Assembly (NCBI RefSeq): GCF_029227915.1
Contig: NC_079878.1
Span: 19,592,001-19,656,000, forward strand
Reading direction: 5' to 3'
Length of the DNA: 64,000 nucleotides
DNA from: Hydractinia symbiolongicarpus
Taxonomy: Eukaryota > Cnidaria > Hydrozoa > Anthoathecata > Hydractiniidae
Positions 12,395-25,221 of this stretch are shown one piece after another. How positions within the stretch are numbered: the first letter of the stretch is position 1; each line of letters begins with the position of its first letter. A program made the position numbers and the translations under genes. The notes beneath the pieces were generated by a model. It worked only from the letters and a program-made list of their open reading frames with translations. It made no database searches and was not told the origin of the DNA.

Positions 12395-13556
12395 ATAGCA
12401 TATCTCTTAGGCCACCTGGAATTCTGTTGTTGTTGCGTTGCGTTGCATTTTGCTTTAAGGGAATATATCTCCAGGCTCACAGTTTCTAAAACATTTTTAG
12501 TCAAAAACAATTTTTTTTTATTTATTTTATGACAATGATATTTATATTTAGTAACTATTTATTAAAGCAAAGTTGTATTATTACTAGTAGCAACCTATGT
12601 GTGATATTTTACTCTTTCACATCAGTTTAAGGCAAAAAACTGTGCTGGTGAAGTAAATTAAAAAGTATATCAAGTATGGCAAAAACTGGGTTTGTCCCAA
12701 ATTGGAGTTAAGAATTAAAGCCCTACCTTGAGGCTATAAATATTTATGTGGCATCAGAACATTATGAAACGGTACTCAAATGCTAGACTACTTGAGTTTG
12801 ATTACTTATAGTAGTAAGTAACATATCAAAAAATACTTTTTGTGTGTAGTTCCTCTCAATGGGGTAAAAAGGCACTTCTTACAAACTTTCAATTACAATT
12901 ACTACCCCGAATTTTTGTTGGTAATGTTATGTGGTGCAGATTAAATGCTTGCAATTAGGATTTCAGATACCTCATCCATTCTTTGAGTTCAAGAAAAAGC
13001 TGTGGCACAACAAAGAAACTGTATTTGACAATTTAATATTTGTAATTCTTCTTTTTTAAGGAATTAGACAAAAATTAACCTGTTGTAGTTAAGAAATTGT
13101 TACGTATGTTTCTTGTTTAGCTTTGCTTCTACAGCTGAAGTCACTTCAATAATAACCTTTGAAATTAAAATATGGATTAGTTCTCATCATCAAAGATTTT
13201 AAGGTTTAAAGGAGACAAACGTCCAAAAATGTTTATCTTTAATGTTGTAAAAGATTCCTTAAAAAGTACCCTAGTATGAATGTTAGTCCCCAAATTTAGT
13301 CCTAAAATATTCAAATGTTTCATCCTACAGTCACAGTCAAAGGGGCAAAGTAACAAGGTAACAGTTGCCAACATTTATATATGGCTACTGTAAATTCTCC
13401 ATTGTCTTGTGACGTCACATTTGCTTGAATGGATAGTTATGAATTTTAGTTCACAAATTTAGGTTGGTGTGGCATATTAGCAAGGACCTCTGAAAAGAAA
13501 ATAAACAACCTCTGTGTTATATATCATAACGTTTCTTGTCTTCATTTTTATTGTAG
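12395..13556. other. Intergenic, nothing recognised
   Basis: No coding region, repeat with clear ends, or RNA gene is visible. A pyrimidine-rich acceptor (TTTTTATTGTAG) ends at 13556, 19 nt before the NSMCE2 start codon. Confidence 0.4.
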
Positions 13557-13575
13557 GCTTATAGATATTAAAAAA

Positions 13576-16500
13576 ATGGCTTCGTTAAAGCACATTGAGA
13601 CCAATATTACAAAATTCGAAGCTGTGAAAGATGTAGTAAACGGTGGCTTTTATGTCACAAAAAGTGTGGCTGAAGACTGTGAAGAAACAGAGGAAGGAAG
13701 AGAAATTATCAGGGAGTTACGTGATGTCATGCTTGAATACTCACATATGCAGCGTGAAATTGACCAATACTGTGAAGCTGCAAACAAGGCAAGAGAGGAA
13801 TTTGTCACCTCGCAGAGGTAATGTTTTTTGCACGACTTTTTTAATTGTTTATGAACTAAAAATTTTTGTATTTGTTTATTTAATGCTATGTCTTGCACCC
13901 ATTTGTGGTTATGGAGGTGTACACTTGATGCATGCATTCAGAACGCAAGACGTACATCGATAACAGTGTTTCCACCACTGAAGTAATAACTAGGAGAGAC
14001 ACACGTGCAGCCATGGAAAAGCTATTCCTCGAGTAAAGTCATACCAAAGCCTTTAGACATTGCCAAGTAAAATTACAAAGTTTTCAGTAGATAAAAATTA
14101 ACAGGTACAATTAACACTTTTCCTTATTATGTAGGTGAAAAACATTTTGTGTGTCCTGCAAAAGTCATTTCTCGAAAGTTTTCAAGTGTATGGGCTCACA
14201 GCCACACACTTGCAAACTGATTTACATGTGAACTTTTCTTGGTAAGCAAGATAATATTATGCGGATATAGCATAGTTTTAATAATTAAATTTAAATTAAG
14301 CTGTCGAGGGTGAATTAATAATATTGACGTTTTGGCATTTAATTTGTCAACTAACATATGAGACATGCATTTTTGGCAAATTAAAGAAAAATGAATTGAA
14401 CTAGAATGTTGCCCTATAACTACTGTACATGTTTAAGCACTTATAAATGTTTTACGCTACATAAAAATGCAGAATAAGTTTATCAAGGTGCACTATCATA
14501 GCCCATATTTTTGATCTTGCAAGAATTTTGCTTTTACTATTGTTTGACTGTAAAGTGATATACATCTGAACGAGTTTTCACTTCGTGAAATAAAAGATCT
14601 GGATGACTGTTTTAGCTACAACAATGCAACGACAGGCTGTTGCTTGTGTTTTCACCATATTCTAGCCAGGAATCTTTGAATGCCTGACATCCAAGGCAGG
14701 TAAAATCAGCCTGCTCTCAATATCTTGGCAATTGCTTGTTCCAGGCGAACAGAATCTTGCACAATGTTAAAACTGCCCTTTCACATTTTTTTGTCTTTTT
14801 AATAAACTGAAAAACTTTCTTTTAAAGGATTCAACATGGTGAGTGTCGCGTCAGTTTGCTCAAAAATGTATCAAAAATTTGCAACCAATCACGCGCTTCG
14901 AAATAAAAATTGGATTTAACACATTTGTCGAATTCAGTAAATGATATTTAACAAAATGAACACACAATTTAAATTCTTATATAATTTTCTTTGTTTTTTA
15001 CTCTATATATATATATACAAATTCAAAGCACAGTCACGTGTCTATACATAACAGACTCTCCTCGTTAATCACAGTCAATGCCATAACGCCTTACTGGAAC
15101 GAATGTGGTTTCTTGCTACTTCTGCGACTGGTGACACATTTGGATTTTGGGTAGGATTCTCATTTGAAAGTTCTACGAGTGAGTCACCTGTTGCTGGATG
15201 TTCGAAAGCGTCTTTACTGCAATGAATACTGAACATGGCGTTTAAGTTGTTCTCTAACACTTTCCAGCATGTACGTTCGATCTGATATTTTCTTTGTGGT
15301 AATAGCAGATGTCCAATTTGGTTTTTCAAGGATGTGATTCCTGAACAGTACTCTCCCCCCTCTGAGAAGGGACGGGGCGGCTGCCGGTTTCCTCGACTCA
15401 TGTTTGTTTCGTAGTTCAACATTCTCTCCTTAGGTTTGAATAACTCCATTCTTGTGCGAATTAGACTTCAATTAGAGTTCACTGAAAGTCATTCCAGTGG
15501 CGATAAAAGGTATGGTACGATATCCCAACAAATAATTGTATAGTTTGCTTTTAACCCATTCTTTACAGTTTTAACGAATCGCTCTGCCCTCCCATTCGAG
15601 CTGGGGTAATCCGCAGACGAACGAATATGTTTGATACCATTCATTTTCATAAATGTAGTGAACTCTTCTGACATGAATTGCGGACCGTTGTCGCTCACTA
15701 ATTGCACTGGTGCGCCAAATTGAGAAAACCACTTGCGTAGAGTGGCGATTGTGTATAATGTACGTGTGTTGTATAGTATTTCCACCTCCATCCATTTACT
15801 ATGACTGTCCACGAGGAGATGAGAGTTTTTCCCCGCAAACGGTTCAAAGAAGTCCACATGAACTCAATCGAAAGGAATATTTGCTTTGATTGGATTTTTG
15901 GCCGTTTTAATACACTCCGAGATATTCCTAACCTCTTCTTCTATTTGTTTATCGATATTGGAAAACTATACGAATCCCATACTGTCGCCACGTGTTATAT
16001 CTTTCGTTTTATTTTTTACTCTCTGACAATGCCGAGTACGAGCATCGTGTGTATATCCAAATTAAAAGTACAATCACGCGTCTATACATAACAAATTCAA
16101 CGAAATGACTTTAACAAAATGAAATATGTATTGCCTGCTTAAAAGGCTCCCCTTGAGATGCAACCATCGTAAAAAAATGTTTACGTTATATTTACATCTT
16201 CATCAATATCATCATTTTAAAGTTATTCAAAACGCTAGTGCAGCATCGAGCATTTTTTTTTTTAGATTTTTAGATTGGATTTTATAAAGTTCTTAACTTT
16301 ATATTTGCATGAAACTCAACGGTTGCATTATGTTTCGGATAAACCCAGTATACTCTATCAAGTAAAGACAATAAACAATTAAAACAGATAAATCTATGTT
16401 CAAATATGATGCAGCAGTTAGTTTAGTATTTGGAAATATATATCAACAATGTAGTTTACATAACCTTTAGTATATAAATGAATTTTTTTCAAACTAAAAG

Positions 16501-19500
16501 CAATTTGATTATCCGTTGTACAGAGTAAGTAGAAATTTTTTTCGATGTAGCACAAAAAGGAGCCACAATTATCATGGCCTAACAATTTTTTCACTACTAC
16601 AAAAATTTCATATATTGCTAAGAATCACAACCAAAAAGTTCTTGCGACTACCCAGGCCACCTTTTTTTCCCCTGCTTGATTCACCATAAAACTGATAAAT
16701 TTTTATTTTGACCAAAAATTTCAAATGCAGTGCAGAATATCTGTGTTTTTGTTGTTTTTTTGTGCTCTTCCAAACTACAAAATCAAAAACCAATATCACA
16801 TTACCATATTTAATAGTTCTAGCTATACCACATTTGGAAGAGAAAGTTTGAAAGGATTTGAAAAGAGAAAACAAATGACCGTACAATTCTTATGCATAGT
16901 TGATTATTAATATTGTTTTTTTCCAGCAAACTAAAGTTACATGATCTCTTTGAAAAACATTTAAAAAACCAAACTGATAAAAACACAGATGCTGAACTCG
17001 CAGAGAATAAAGAAGTTGTTGATTTCATGGAGACAATATGGACTCAACATTATGGTAGCGGAGGTCAAGTAGAACCAGCGAGCAGCCTACAAAGCGATGA
17101 TGAGATAGAAATGACTCAAGTGGACCAAACGAGATATATTTGCCCAATCACTAAGGTAAGTTTACTCTTTCTTTTGATTTTCTAACTCCAATAAAACACA
17201 GCACCAATCCAAGGTTCTGTTTTTACTCCAACAAACAACAAGACAGTAAATGAATTTTTGGTAAGTTTTGTGTTGCGGATTGTGGTATAGATATAGAAAA
17301 GCCTCTTGGAATGTAATACAAATTTTAGATGTGTACAATATTGCTTTCTGTGCTCAAACAGCAACATTGTAGTGTACAGGGCACAGAAATTTTCTAACTT
17401 TAGTTTGCAGCACTTCAAATAAAAATTTCTATCTTGAAAATTGTAGTAAATTCTAAATTAACAAAAATCACTTCTTTCAACAGCGTCAGCCTTTATCCAT
17501 AAAATCTCACTCAAAATGTCAAATCTCAAGCATATCTTAGTCACAAAAGTTTACATAAAATAGAAAAAGTAACAACTTGAAAGATGTAAAATATAATTAA
17601 ACAAAAGTTTTTATTTTTTGGTATTGCATGATCAAGAAAGTTAAATCCGAAATATCATTTTGAGTCATACAAAAATCTTTAGTTCATTTTATGTCAAAAA
17701 ATATAAATCAACTAAAATACCTTATTTTGGGCTGTTGCATACCACATCAAAATGTAAAAGTGAATGGTTAACGATAACATTTAATATTTTAGTATATTAC
17801 ATTATACCCTCCACAACAATATTTTAATCCACAATGTCAAAAAAATACAGTTTGCGAAAAATAGTTCAACAAAAATCAGTTATTTTATTAAGATTGCATA
17901 CATTCCTCTTACATGATTGGAGATTTTTGATTGGCCAACTCGAAATATATATATGCTATATTTTTAACTTCTACCGAGAAATAAGGGCATTTTTTACTTC
18001 TCATATAAAAGGAATAATTTTTATTAAATCAACTATTTATTCAGATATAGTAATCAGAGATACGTTTAGCTGTCATTGCTCTTAAACACTAAGAATAGAT
18101 GAGTTTAACTGAATTTAGATGGCCAACGATTTTTACGAAAACTGAATTAAGAATTGTTTGAATGTAAGAATGTTGTTACTGAATGACATAATGTTTGTTT
18201 ATAAACCGTGATTAAAATTGTACATTAATCTACCGAGTATATCAAATACAATAATTTATTTGATATGAAAAACATAACATATAAAACAAAAACAAAACAA
18301 GAAATCAATTCTTCCAGTATATTTCATGTCATTATCTTTCATAAATTTCGCAACCTGTAAAATATTAATCAACAAAAATAAGGACTTTGTGTCTATTGCA
18401 TCTCTCCAACAAAAGTTTACACGGAATTTAAAAAATCACTAGTTTATAACGGCATAATGAAAAATAACAACAAGGTCATTAAAGATTGATCAGCAAAACT
18501 GCAATTTGATGAAAGGTCATCAAATTCCAGTTTCGTTATATTATCTGCTCGTGAGCTTCTAATTTCCTTTCTTATTCGTTTTCATAGTTTGGCCTGTTTT
18601 TATGCTAGTTTTACAGTAGAAAAGTCGATATTTTCTCGCACAGATAACTAACCCAGATATCGATAACATTATATAAAGTCACGTACCTCATAGTGGCATA
18701 GGAGGCAGCAACATTTTTAACTCTGTGCAGTCGATTAACAACATTTTGATATTTGACCGTAGAGTAGAGACCGTAGAGTTACTGAAGTTCAATTTCGACA
18801 AAAGTACACTATAAGCCAAGTTTTTCCTCACATGAAATGGTGTGAAACTTTTCCATTGTTTGATGTTCTCAGCATACAGAGTGTAGTCTTTGTGATATGT
18901 TCTTTCCAAGTTAAATGCTCATCGAAGTACAAACCCCAAATTTTCGTCTAGTTCCACGTTCTATCATACTATGCACATTACATTCAGTTGTTTGATCAAG
19001 AAGATAGTGTGTTCGACCCAAGACAGAAGATGAAAATAGCATCAGTTTAATCTTAGAGTTGTTGAAACGAAGATGTTGCTCATTTAACTATTCGGAAAGT
19101 TTCCAACATCATTTTCTAGCATTTGTGCGCAACTTTTCAAATTCAAGATTTTGCAATGTCTGTACAGAATTTATCATCAGCATAATTTATGGACTTAGAT
19201 AACACATATTAGGACAAGTCCATAACATATAAATTGAATAGGTATTCAATATGTGTAAAAATTAATAAAAGAACGACTTCCTACTTAGTGTTAGTTGTGG
19301 CTGGTTTTGTGCTAGCTTGTGTCTACATCAGCAAACTGGAAAAGTATGCACAAACTTCACTGCAAACAATTTCTTTAACCATGTTCTTCAAATGTTTTTG
19401 TAAAGATTTATTCACAACTAGACAGTAAAGCCCGTGGAAAAATCCACTTAGGCAAAAGAGAAATAAGTAAAGTAAATAAGTAAATAAAACCCACCGATGT

Positions 19501-20193
19501 GCAAATTTATTTACCCATTGCCTCTATTGTGTAGAGCTTTAAATGCTGATCAAAAAAATGTATAGGATTGTGTACTTTTGACAAACAGTTACAGAATAAA
19601 CGATATTTTTTCCTAATAAGTAAAACTAAAGTGCAAAAATTACCAAATGTAATGTGAAATTTGTAAACTAACCTTAACCAATTTTGAGGGTGAAATTAAG
19701 AATTTCCCCATAAGCACTGAGGCTGGAATAAGTAATAGAGTTATTTATAAACAATGTGTGCTGCGCGATAAAAGCAAGTTTGATATTGATAATATTATTT
19801 CTCACTCCATTGTGAAGCTTTACCTGGTGGTGGTTTTGTTAAAGTGTGTTTGATTTTTACTATACAGAGGGGGGGGGGGGGGGGGGGGCATTGTTTTCTA
19901 TATATTCTGGTTAGCAAAATACGTAATGCCACTTTTGTATCTTAATTTCAACTAAGTCAATTCCATGTTAAAATATCTATTATTTTTATTTATAGATAGA
20001 ACTTGTTGATCCTGTTAAGAGCAAGTTATGTGGACATACCTACAGTAAACAAGCAGTTGAAACACACATCAAGCAAAGAAAAGATAAGGCGAAATGCCCA
20101 ATACCTGGATGTCCTCACAAAATTTCAATTGATGCTTTGGAGCCCAATAATGTAATAGCATACGAAATGAGGAGAAGAAATCGTAATGGCTGA
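13576..20193 (+). CDS. NSMCE2: E3 SUMO-protein ligase NSE2 (SMC5/6 complex subunit)
   Basis: Three exons join in frame: 13576-13817 (phase 2), 16927-17155 (phase 0) and 19996-20193, giving about 222 aa against 247 in human. The N-terminal half is helical and acidic, as expected for the part that docks on the SMC5 coiled coil. The C-terminus is an SP-RING: ICPITK ends exon 2, and exon 3 continues with IELVDPVKSKLCGHTYSK, then KCPIPGCPH and ALEPN. The family's zinc-binding Cys and His residues are present (C-x-H after the DPV turn, later C and C). The family transfers SUMO to SMC5/6 and partners during DNA repair in the nucleus. The start follows an acceptor 19 nt upstream. Intron 1 (3.1 kb) and intron 2 (2.8 kb) hold retroelement remains, but the exons themselves look intact. 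Confidence 0.93.
15075..15449 (-). pseudogene. Probable C-terminal pol tail of the deleted LTR element
   Basis: This 124-codon frame lies between the integrase core and the polypurine tract of the same element and reads in the same direction. It is rich in Pro, Arg and Asn, with no domain that I recognise. Its position is where gypsy elements carry the integrase C-terminal extension; this is inferred from position only. Confidence 0.45.
15489..15857 (-). pseudogene. Retrotransposon integrase core remnant
   Basis: The frame holds a recognisable retroviral-type integrase core with the three catalytic acidic positions: D in LLVDSHSKWMEV, D in VSDNGPQF and E in SSNGRAERF. Just upstream (toward 15950) the end of the zinc-binding region can be read but contains a stop. 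It is followed by a second frame (15075-15449) that probably is the pol tail. The copy is broken and lacks all other enzymes, so it is not functional. Confidence 0.85.
18690..19200 (-). pseudogene. LINE reverse-transcriptase fragment (CR1/L2-like) in NSMCE2 intron 2
   Basis: On the minus strand a YADD catalytic motif can be read near 19170-19185. After it come a segment resembling the palm/thumb wording of CR1/L2-type LINEs (L-R-F-N-N-S-K-I-K-L-M-L-F-S-S, about 19000-19080) and then FTPFHVRKNLAYSVLLSKL (about 18790-18850). Stops and frame changes interrupt it, and no 5' end or ORF1 is present. This is a dead 5'-truncated copy. Confidence 0.7.
19527..19600. repeat. Dispersed repeat copy (GTGTAGAGCTTTAAA family)
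   Basis: The sequence GTGTAGAGCTTTAAATGCTG followed by an ATCAAAA..ATGTATAGGAT and GTACTTTTGACAAAC pattern occurs again, diverged, at 24078-24150 and 24229-24310. It is a dispersed repeat without coding content. A run of 20 G follows at 19869-19888. Confidence 0.65.
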
Positions 20194-21574
20194 GTTTTAA
20201 AGTTCGATACTTTGTGATTAAATCTGTGGTAATAGATTAACATGTGCAAAGATATATAGCCAAAAATTTAGAAAATCTAGACATTTGGCCGACTTCATAT
20301 TACCATTTGATATTTTTAGTAATCAGGAGATCAGTTAAAAAACTTACCTACCAAAAAATATCACGTACGTTCTCTTATTTTGTTATATCTGTTTTCTTTA
20401 TCGTTAGTGTATAGCGCATTTTGTGTTGTATATATGGTTGTAAGATATTTTAATATCACTTGATTTTGTATATATTCTACTTCTACTATTTCTTTTCATG
20501 TTAAACCATGCAAATGATTAAGTCTTTCGGGGTTTTTTTTCCAGTCAACGGAGAAGTGTATTGTTTTAATCGTTATTTCAGCGTTGCTTGCTGTCTCAAA
20601 AAAAAGTGTATTTAAAAATCCATAACCATTTTTATCAACAAATAAGTCCGTAGAAAAATCCACTCAAGTATAGGAGGAATGGAAAAGACTCGTCATTTAA
20701 ATTTGATTATCTCGCGGTTGTACGTCAGACATAAGAAGTAGAAAAGTTCTGTAAAATGTTGAAATTGGTAGCTGTAGACGTTATGGCTTTATTCCTGCAG
20801 CCCGTTGTTGCCAAAAGTGCTGGATTACACAATTTATATACACCGAAATTTATCATAATAAGCACGACTTGTCATCTCAAGTGAATTTGGTGTCTGGAAG
20901 ACAGGTAGACGAGAGAAGATGGGGGGAGAGGGGGGGGGTAACATTTAAACTATTTTCGAGCAAAAATTTTTTTGAGCAAGATATTAGCCGTAAAATTACT
21001 TACTCACTCACTCACCCAAACAAATATAATTAATTCTTATACTATTCAAGAGGGTCAGATGTGACCGCGCCGTGCTCATTGGCTAGTTGTAATTATGGGT
21101 TTGCTATGTGAGGTGCATTTTATGGGTTTGCTCTGACATTTGTTTGTGTCTAAGCTTTCGTTGTTGAGAGAAACGGAATTTGATATTCTTGAAGAAAGCT
21201 TAGTTAACTAGGCGAAATATATGAAGCAGGAAATCTGCGACATTTCCCAAATCCGTTTCCACTGTCCCATCAGGGTCACCAGCCGTTTGAAGTTCACCCA
21301 AGTGATCCAAGGTTTTTTCACACCGCTGCTACTAACCCTGAGTCTCCAAGTAACGAGCATTGGCATCGCAGGGCGGATGAATTAACGACATGCCATCTAA
21401 TGACCATTACTCGTCCCTAGATCAGCAAAGTTGAGGTGGCAGTTGGCCAGAAATCAAGTTCGAAGATAAAATATGTTGACGATATAAACCTTTCATTAAA
21501 AAAAACGGCTGCCGAGTAAGAGCACTCACTTAGTAGAAAATAGAACATTAAAGGAGGGTAGAAGTGGACTTTGA

Positions 21575-21697
21575 TACGGTGGCCCAACTGCAAACACGTT
21601 GCCAAAAAAATAAGGACAGGTTGCGAAAAAGTACGGTGCTTTTTCGCAACTTGTCCGTATTTTTTTGGCAACGTGTTTGCAGTTGTGAGTCACCGTA
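21575..21697. repeat. Near-perfect long hairpin (58 bp arms)
   Basis: Two arms of about 58 bp (21575-21632 and 21640-21697) are inverted copies with only a few mismatches around a 7-8 nt centre. Both outer ends read TACGGTG outward, and the centre contains the same TACGGTG, so the structure may be two head-to-head units. Long mirrored ORFs across it are artefacts of the palindrome. It fits a fold-back MITE or a hairpin-RNA source. Confidence 0.8.
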
Positions 21698-24064
21698 CTT
21701 CCTTATATTTTTTGACGGAAATAGGTATGTTTTCTCTAGAAAAACCGTGGGGTGCATATTAATTTAAAAACGCCCCCACCCCCGCGCAAATCAGCTTCTA
21801 TCACTCTAATTTTTAGTTGGGAAAAATCGGGGTAAGTAATCAATTTATTTCGGAATTTTCCTAGAAATGTCTTGCAGTTTTCTTCGAATCTGTTTGTTTC
21901 CTGATCCGAGGGTGATATGCAGACGGGCTGTGTCTGTCAACAATTGTGTTTGTATTATTTTACATTTTTGTTGGGTTACCTATACTTGTTGGCTTTGGAT
22001 AAGTAAGTAGGTGAATTGTCCATATATTCATTCAAAAACAAAATACAAAAATATCTGATTGATAACATTTCAGTATCGAAAAAGTAAAGTGATAATGGTG
22101 TATGGTCAGGTACTGCATCATGTTGAAGTGTTTGTCTTTTCCTGTAATTTTTGCTAACGTGTCTCTTCCTTCATGGTGTATTGTATATGTAATGTCCACT
22201 TCTGTATCGTGAAGTATTGTACCATGTTTATGTGCTGTCTTCTCTTGTAATTTCTCTGTGACAATCCTCCTAATTTAAGATAGAGGGTTCCCAAGTATGG
22301 TGCCTTGAACATGTGTTCCAAGTGCCAAGATGGTCCTAGTCGTATGCTAGTGCTTAAACACTATTTGCTAGGATTTCCATCACATCCAGTGTAGATGCCC
22401 ACAATACATCTAAAAAACATGATAATGCAGTAATATATTATTATATTTCTAATAAAAAAGAAAAAACATGTATTTATAAAAAAGACATATTTATTTACTA
22501 TAAATATTTACATACTATATGTGCATAGAAACACACTTATAATATAATATGATTATAATATAGTTTAGTTATCATAGTAGTAAAATGTATTTGGATTATG
22601 TGAGAAACTACATACTTACTTACTTACTAAGTACTAAGTAAGTACGTTGCTAGTTTTGTCTGTATTTTTACATTTTCGTTGCATCGGTGTTTTAAACTAG
22701 CTAGCTAGCTAGCTAAATGTTCTTTAATGACTTGTATATTCGAGCATAGTCATAGATTTCGAGTAATTAGTCTGACCAATTAATTACTGGTTTTCCCTGA
22801 CTGCTAAAATAATATTGTCATGCAATTTCAGAACCACCATCTTTAAATTTTTATTGCTCAAGTTGGTCTTTGAACCTCAATTTTTAGTAAAGGGAAACCC
22901 CCTTTATCTGTTATTAGGTGGTTAATTTTTTATGAAAATCTTTAAAGGTTACTTTCCTTCAACTTCCTCTTCAAGCTCTTTCCTTGTCTGCCTTTTAAAT
23001 GTGGTACAAAATGATTACTCAGCATTTTCTAGGCCATCAGGAGATAAGCCCTGACACTCCCTGTATAATATATACTAAACGAAAGACGTTTTTATCTCAC
23101 AATATCTACTTTGTCTGATTTGATCAACTACAACAACACACCCTCTAGCGACTCTAATGTGCATATAACTATCCTCACCGAGACTTTCCCAGCAGGTTTT
23201 TCTTATAATAATACATGTAGCTATATATACAGAAAATCGTCTAAGGTTTTAGGCTCAGGGGTAAATTCTTTAAAGAGATTTTGAGTAGTTTCAAGGCTGG
23301 AATTATTTTATTCGCAGGGACCACCTCTTCCCCAAGACTTGCTAGGATTTTGTACGCTGGAAACATGAAAAACCCTAAAACCCTTTGAGACGAGGTTCAT
23401 GCAGGAGGAAACTTTTGCAGTATTAAAATTGCTGTGAAATTCCAGAAATTTTATAACTTTTGCAATCAAGTCTTTTGAGAAATTTTTGCGGGAATAAACT
23501 TTTGCAACAATTTAGCGCTAAGAAACTTTTGCAGAAATTAAGGTTAACATGGCCAACATATTAATTTTTGGAAAATAATAAGTTACAAATTGAATGTAAA
23601 AAAGAAAATTGTCTAATCCGTAAAATCTTACTATTACCTTTGTGACCAGACATTAGTTTCATGGGGGAAGCTTCCAACTGCAGAAATAAGTTTTGCAAAA
23701 AAAATTTTTCACAAATTGGGCGGCAATCTGAATAAATAGAATAGGTTTATAAACGCATATTTTATCACAAAGTCTTTTGTCTATTTTATTTTATCTTTTC
23801 TTATATATTTTGGTTCTTTTATACTGTAAATAATAAGAAAGAGAACATTGATTTCCATGTGAGATGAAGTGATAATGCTCAGCCAGAATTTTTTTTCTTG
23901 GAATTGGGGGAGCAATTAATGGCTCAGCTAGTTTCTCATTTTTCAGAATTGGGCGAGCCTTTGCATGAGCAAGAGCAATTGCTCTCCCCTTATTGATAGG
24001 CCTGGTATAGGATCATAATATATACAACTTAGTGTATCTGAGAACTAACTGATGGATTGAAAAT

Positions 24065-24345
24065 AGATTGCTTCCAATGTGTAGAGCTTGAAACGCTCAT
24101 CAAAATAATGTATAGGATCATATAGTTTTGACGAACCGTTGATGAGATTTAGGGTTTAAAATGTTTGCTGACGTCAGCAATGACCCGTCAAAACCCTAAA
24201 TTTTTTTTAGAAATTTGTATACCTGTTGTCGTATAGATCTTAAAACGCTGATCAAGAAAATGTATAGGATTATGTACTTTTGATAAACGGTTGCAGAGAT
24301 ATTAGGGTTTAAAGGTTTTTTGACGACGTCATCAACCCGTCCATT
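24065..24345. repeat. Two diverged direct copies of a dispersed repeat
   Basis: Copy 1 (about 24070-24200) and copy 2 (about 24228-24345) share GTATAGGAT, a TTTTGA[CT][GA]AACSGTTG-type segment, TTAGGGTTTAAA and a GACGTCA palindrome followed by CCCGTC. A third partial copy lies at 19.53 kb. No ORF; probably fragments of one non-coding transposon family. Confidence 0.6.
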
Positions 24346-25221
24346 CCGAAACGGATTCGGGGACCCATGTTTGGGAAACTTACCCAAATTGGTCCTAGGT
24401 GGTGAAATGGGGAAGATGGCACTCTGTGTGGTGGGCCACTGGTGTTGCAAGGAGTTGTCTGGCAGAGCAATGATCCTAATTGGGTCTGCATAGCTCAGAG
24501 CCAAGTTGTTAATGTTCCTTTCTTTGAATTTTAGATCAAAGTGGTTGAGCGATTTCAGAAAATTGTTGATTGCAATTCAATTTTTAACATCATTATTAAG
24601 TTGTTACTATTTTTTCTAAAGAGGCTACGAAACGGCTGTTGGTTTTCGACTTTAGTGACTTACACTAAAGTATATAATATTGGGAATCCAAATATAACTG
24701 AAAATGACAGAAAAGTTTCCCACATATATTGGATATCCATAATTATTCGATATAAGTACTTACCTTGCTTTTAATTTAAGTTTTCTAATAAAATTAACTT
24801 CAAACCTTTTGAACAAGGTAGCTAGCTATATCCTTCAAAAGTTTATTGAACATAAAGCCAGTCAAAGCAACAACAATGACTTTAAAATCTTTCTAGGGGG
24901 ATTAATTACCTTCTTAAAGCTAGTAACATTGCATTTCTTAACAAATACAGCTCCTCGTGTCATCTTTGTTCCTCGTCAAAACAAATTCCGATTTACTTAT
25001 TTCATCGCCAAAAAGAATAATAATAAAATTTTTCTTTTTTTAGAAAATAAAAATTTAAGTAGCAAATACATTTGACCTTTAGAGTGGTCAGCTTATTATA
25101 CGCCATTTTTCAGAGAATGTACGGGGATAGAGCTTATTGAATCCTTTCGTAGCCCCTATTGTACAAAATTAAGATATCATCATCCTTTTTATAACTGACA
25201 TAGGCTAGATTGAAGTTTATC

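Larger units (their letters stand above)
14977..16093 (-). mobile_element. Internally deleted Ty3/gypsy-type LTR retrotransposon in NSMCE2 intron 1
   Basis: On the minus strand a 5' LTR of about 101 bp (15993-16093) begins TGTTAT and ends ATAACA. It is followed at once by a primer-binding-like GTGGCGACAGTATGGGA, then an integrase fragment, a purine tract (GAGGAGAG, about 15056-15063) and a 3' LTR (about 14977-15053) beginning TGTTATGTATAGAC. The 5 bp repeat AATTC borders both ends (14972-14976, 16094-16098). Gag, protease, RT and RNase H are missing between the primer site and integrase. The LTR copies differ considerably, so the insertion is old. It is antisense to the host gene. Confidence 0.85.
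20194..25221. other. 5 kb gene-free, repeat-rich stretch
   Basis: No supported gene. It contains a repeat starting near 21001 (ACTCACTCACCCAAACAAAT) that recurs at about 59365, the long hairpin at 21575-21697, short tandem runs such as TACTTACT (22610-22645) and GCTAGCTA (22700-22717), repeated AACTTTTGCA motifs at 23410-23560, and the dispersed repeats at 24.07-24.35 kb. Confidence 0.5.

Noticed and set aside
21417-21767. Several mirrored ORFs on both strands
   Set aside because: They are produced by the long hairpin; the same peptide wording appears on both strands.
24196-24504. 102-codon minus-strand ORF
   Set aside because: It overlaps two copies of the dispersed GTGTAGAGC repeat and shows no domain.
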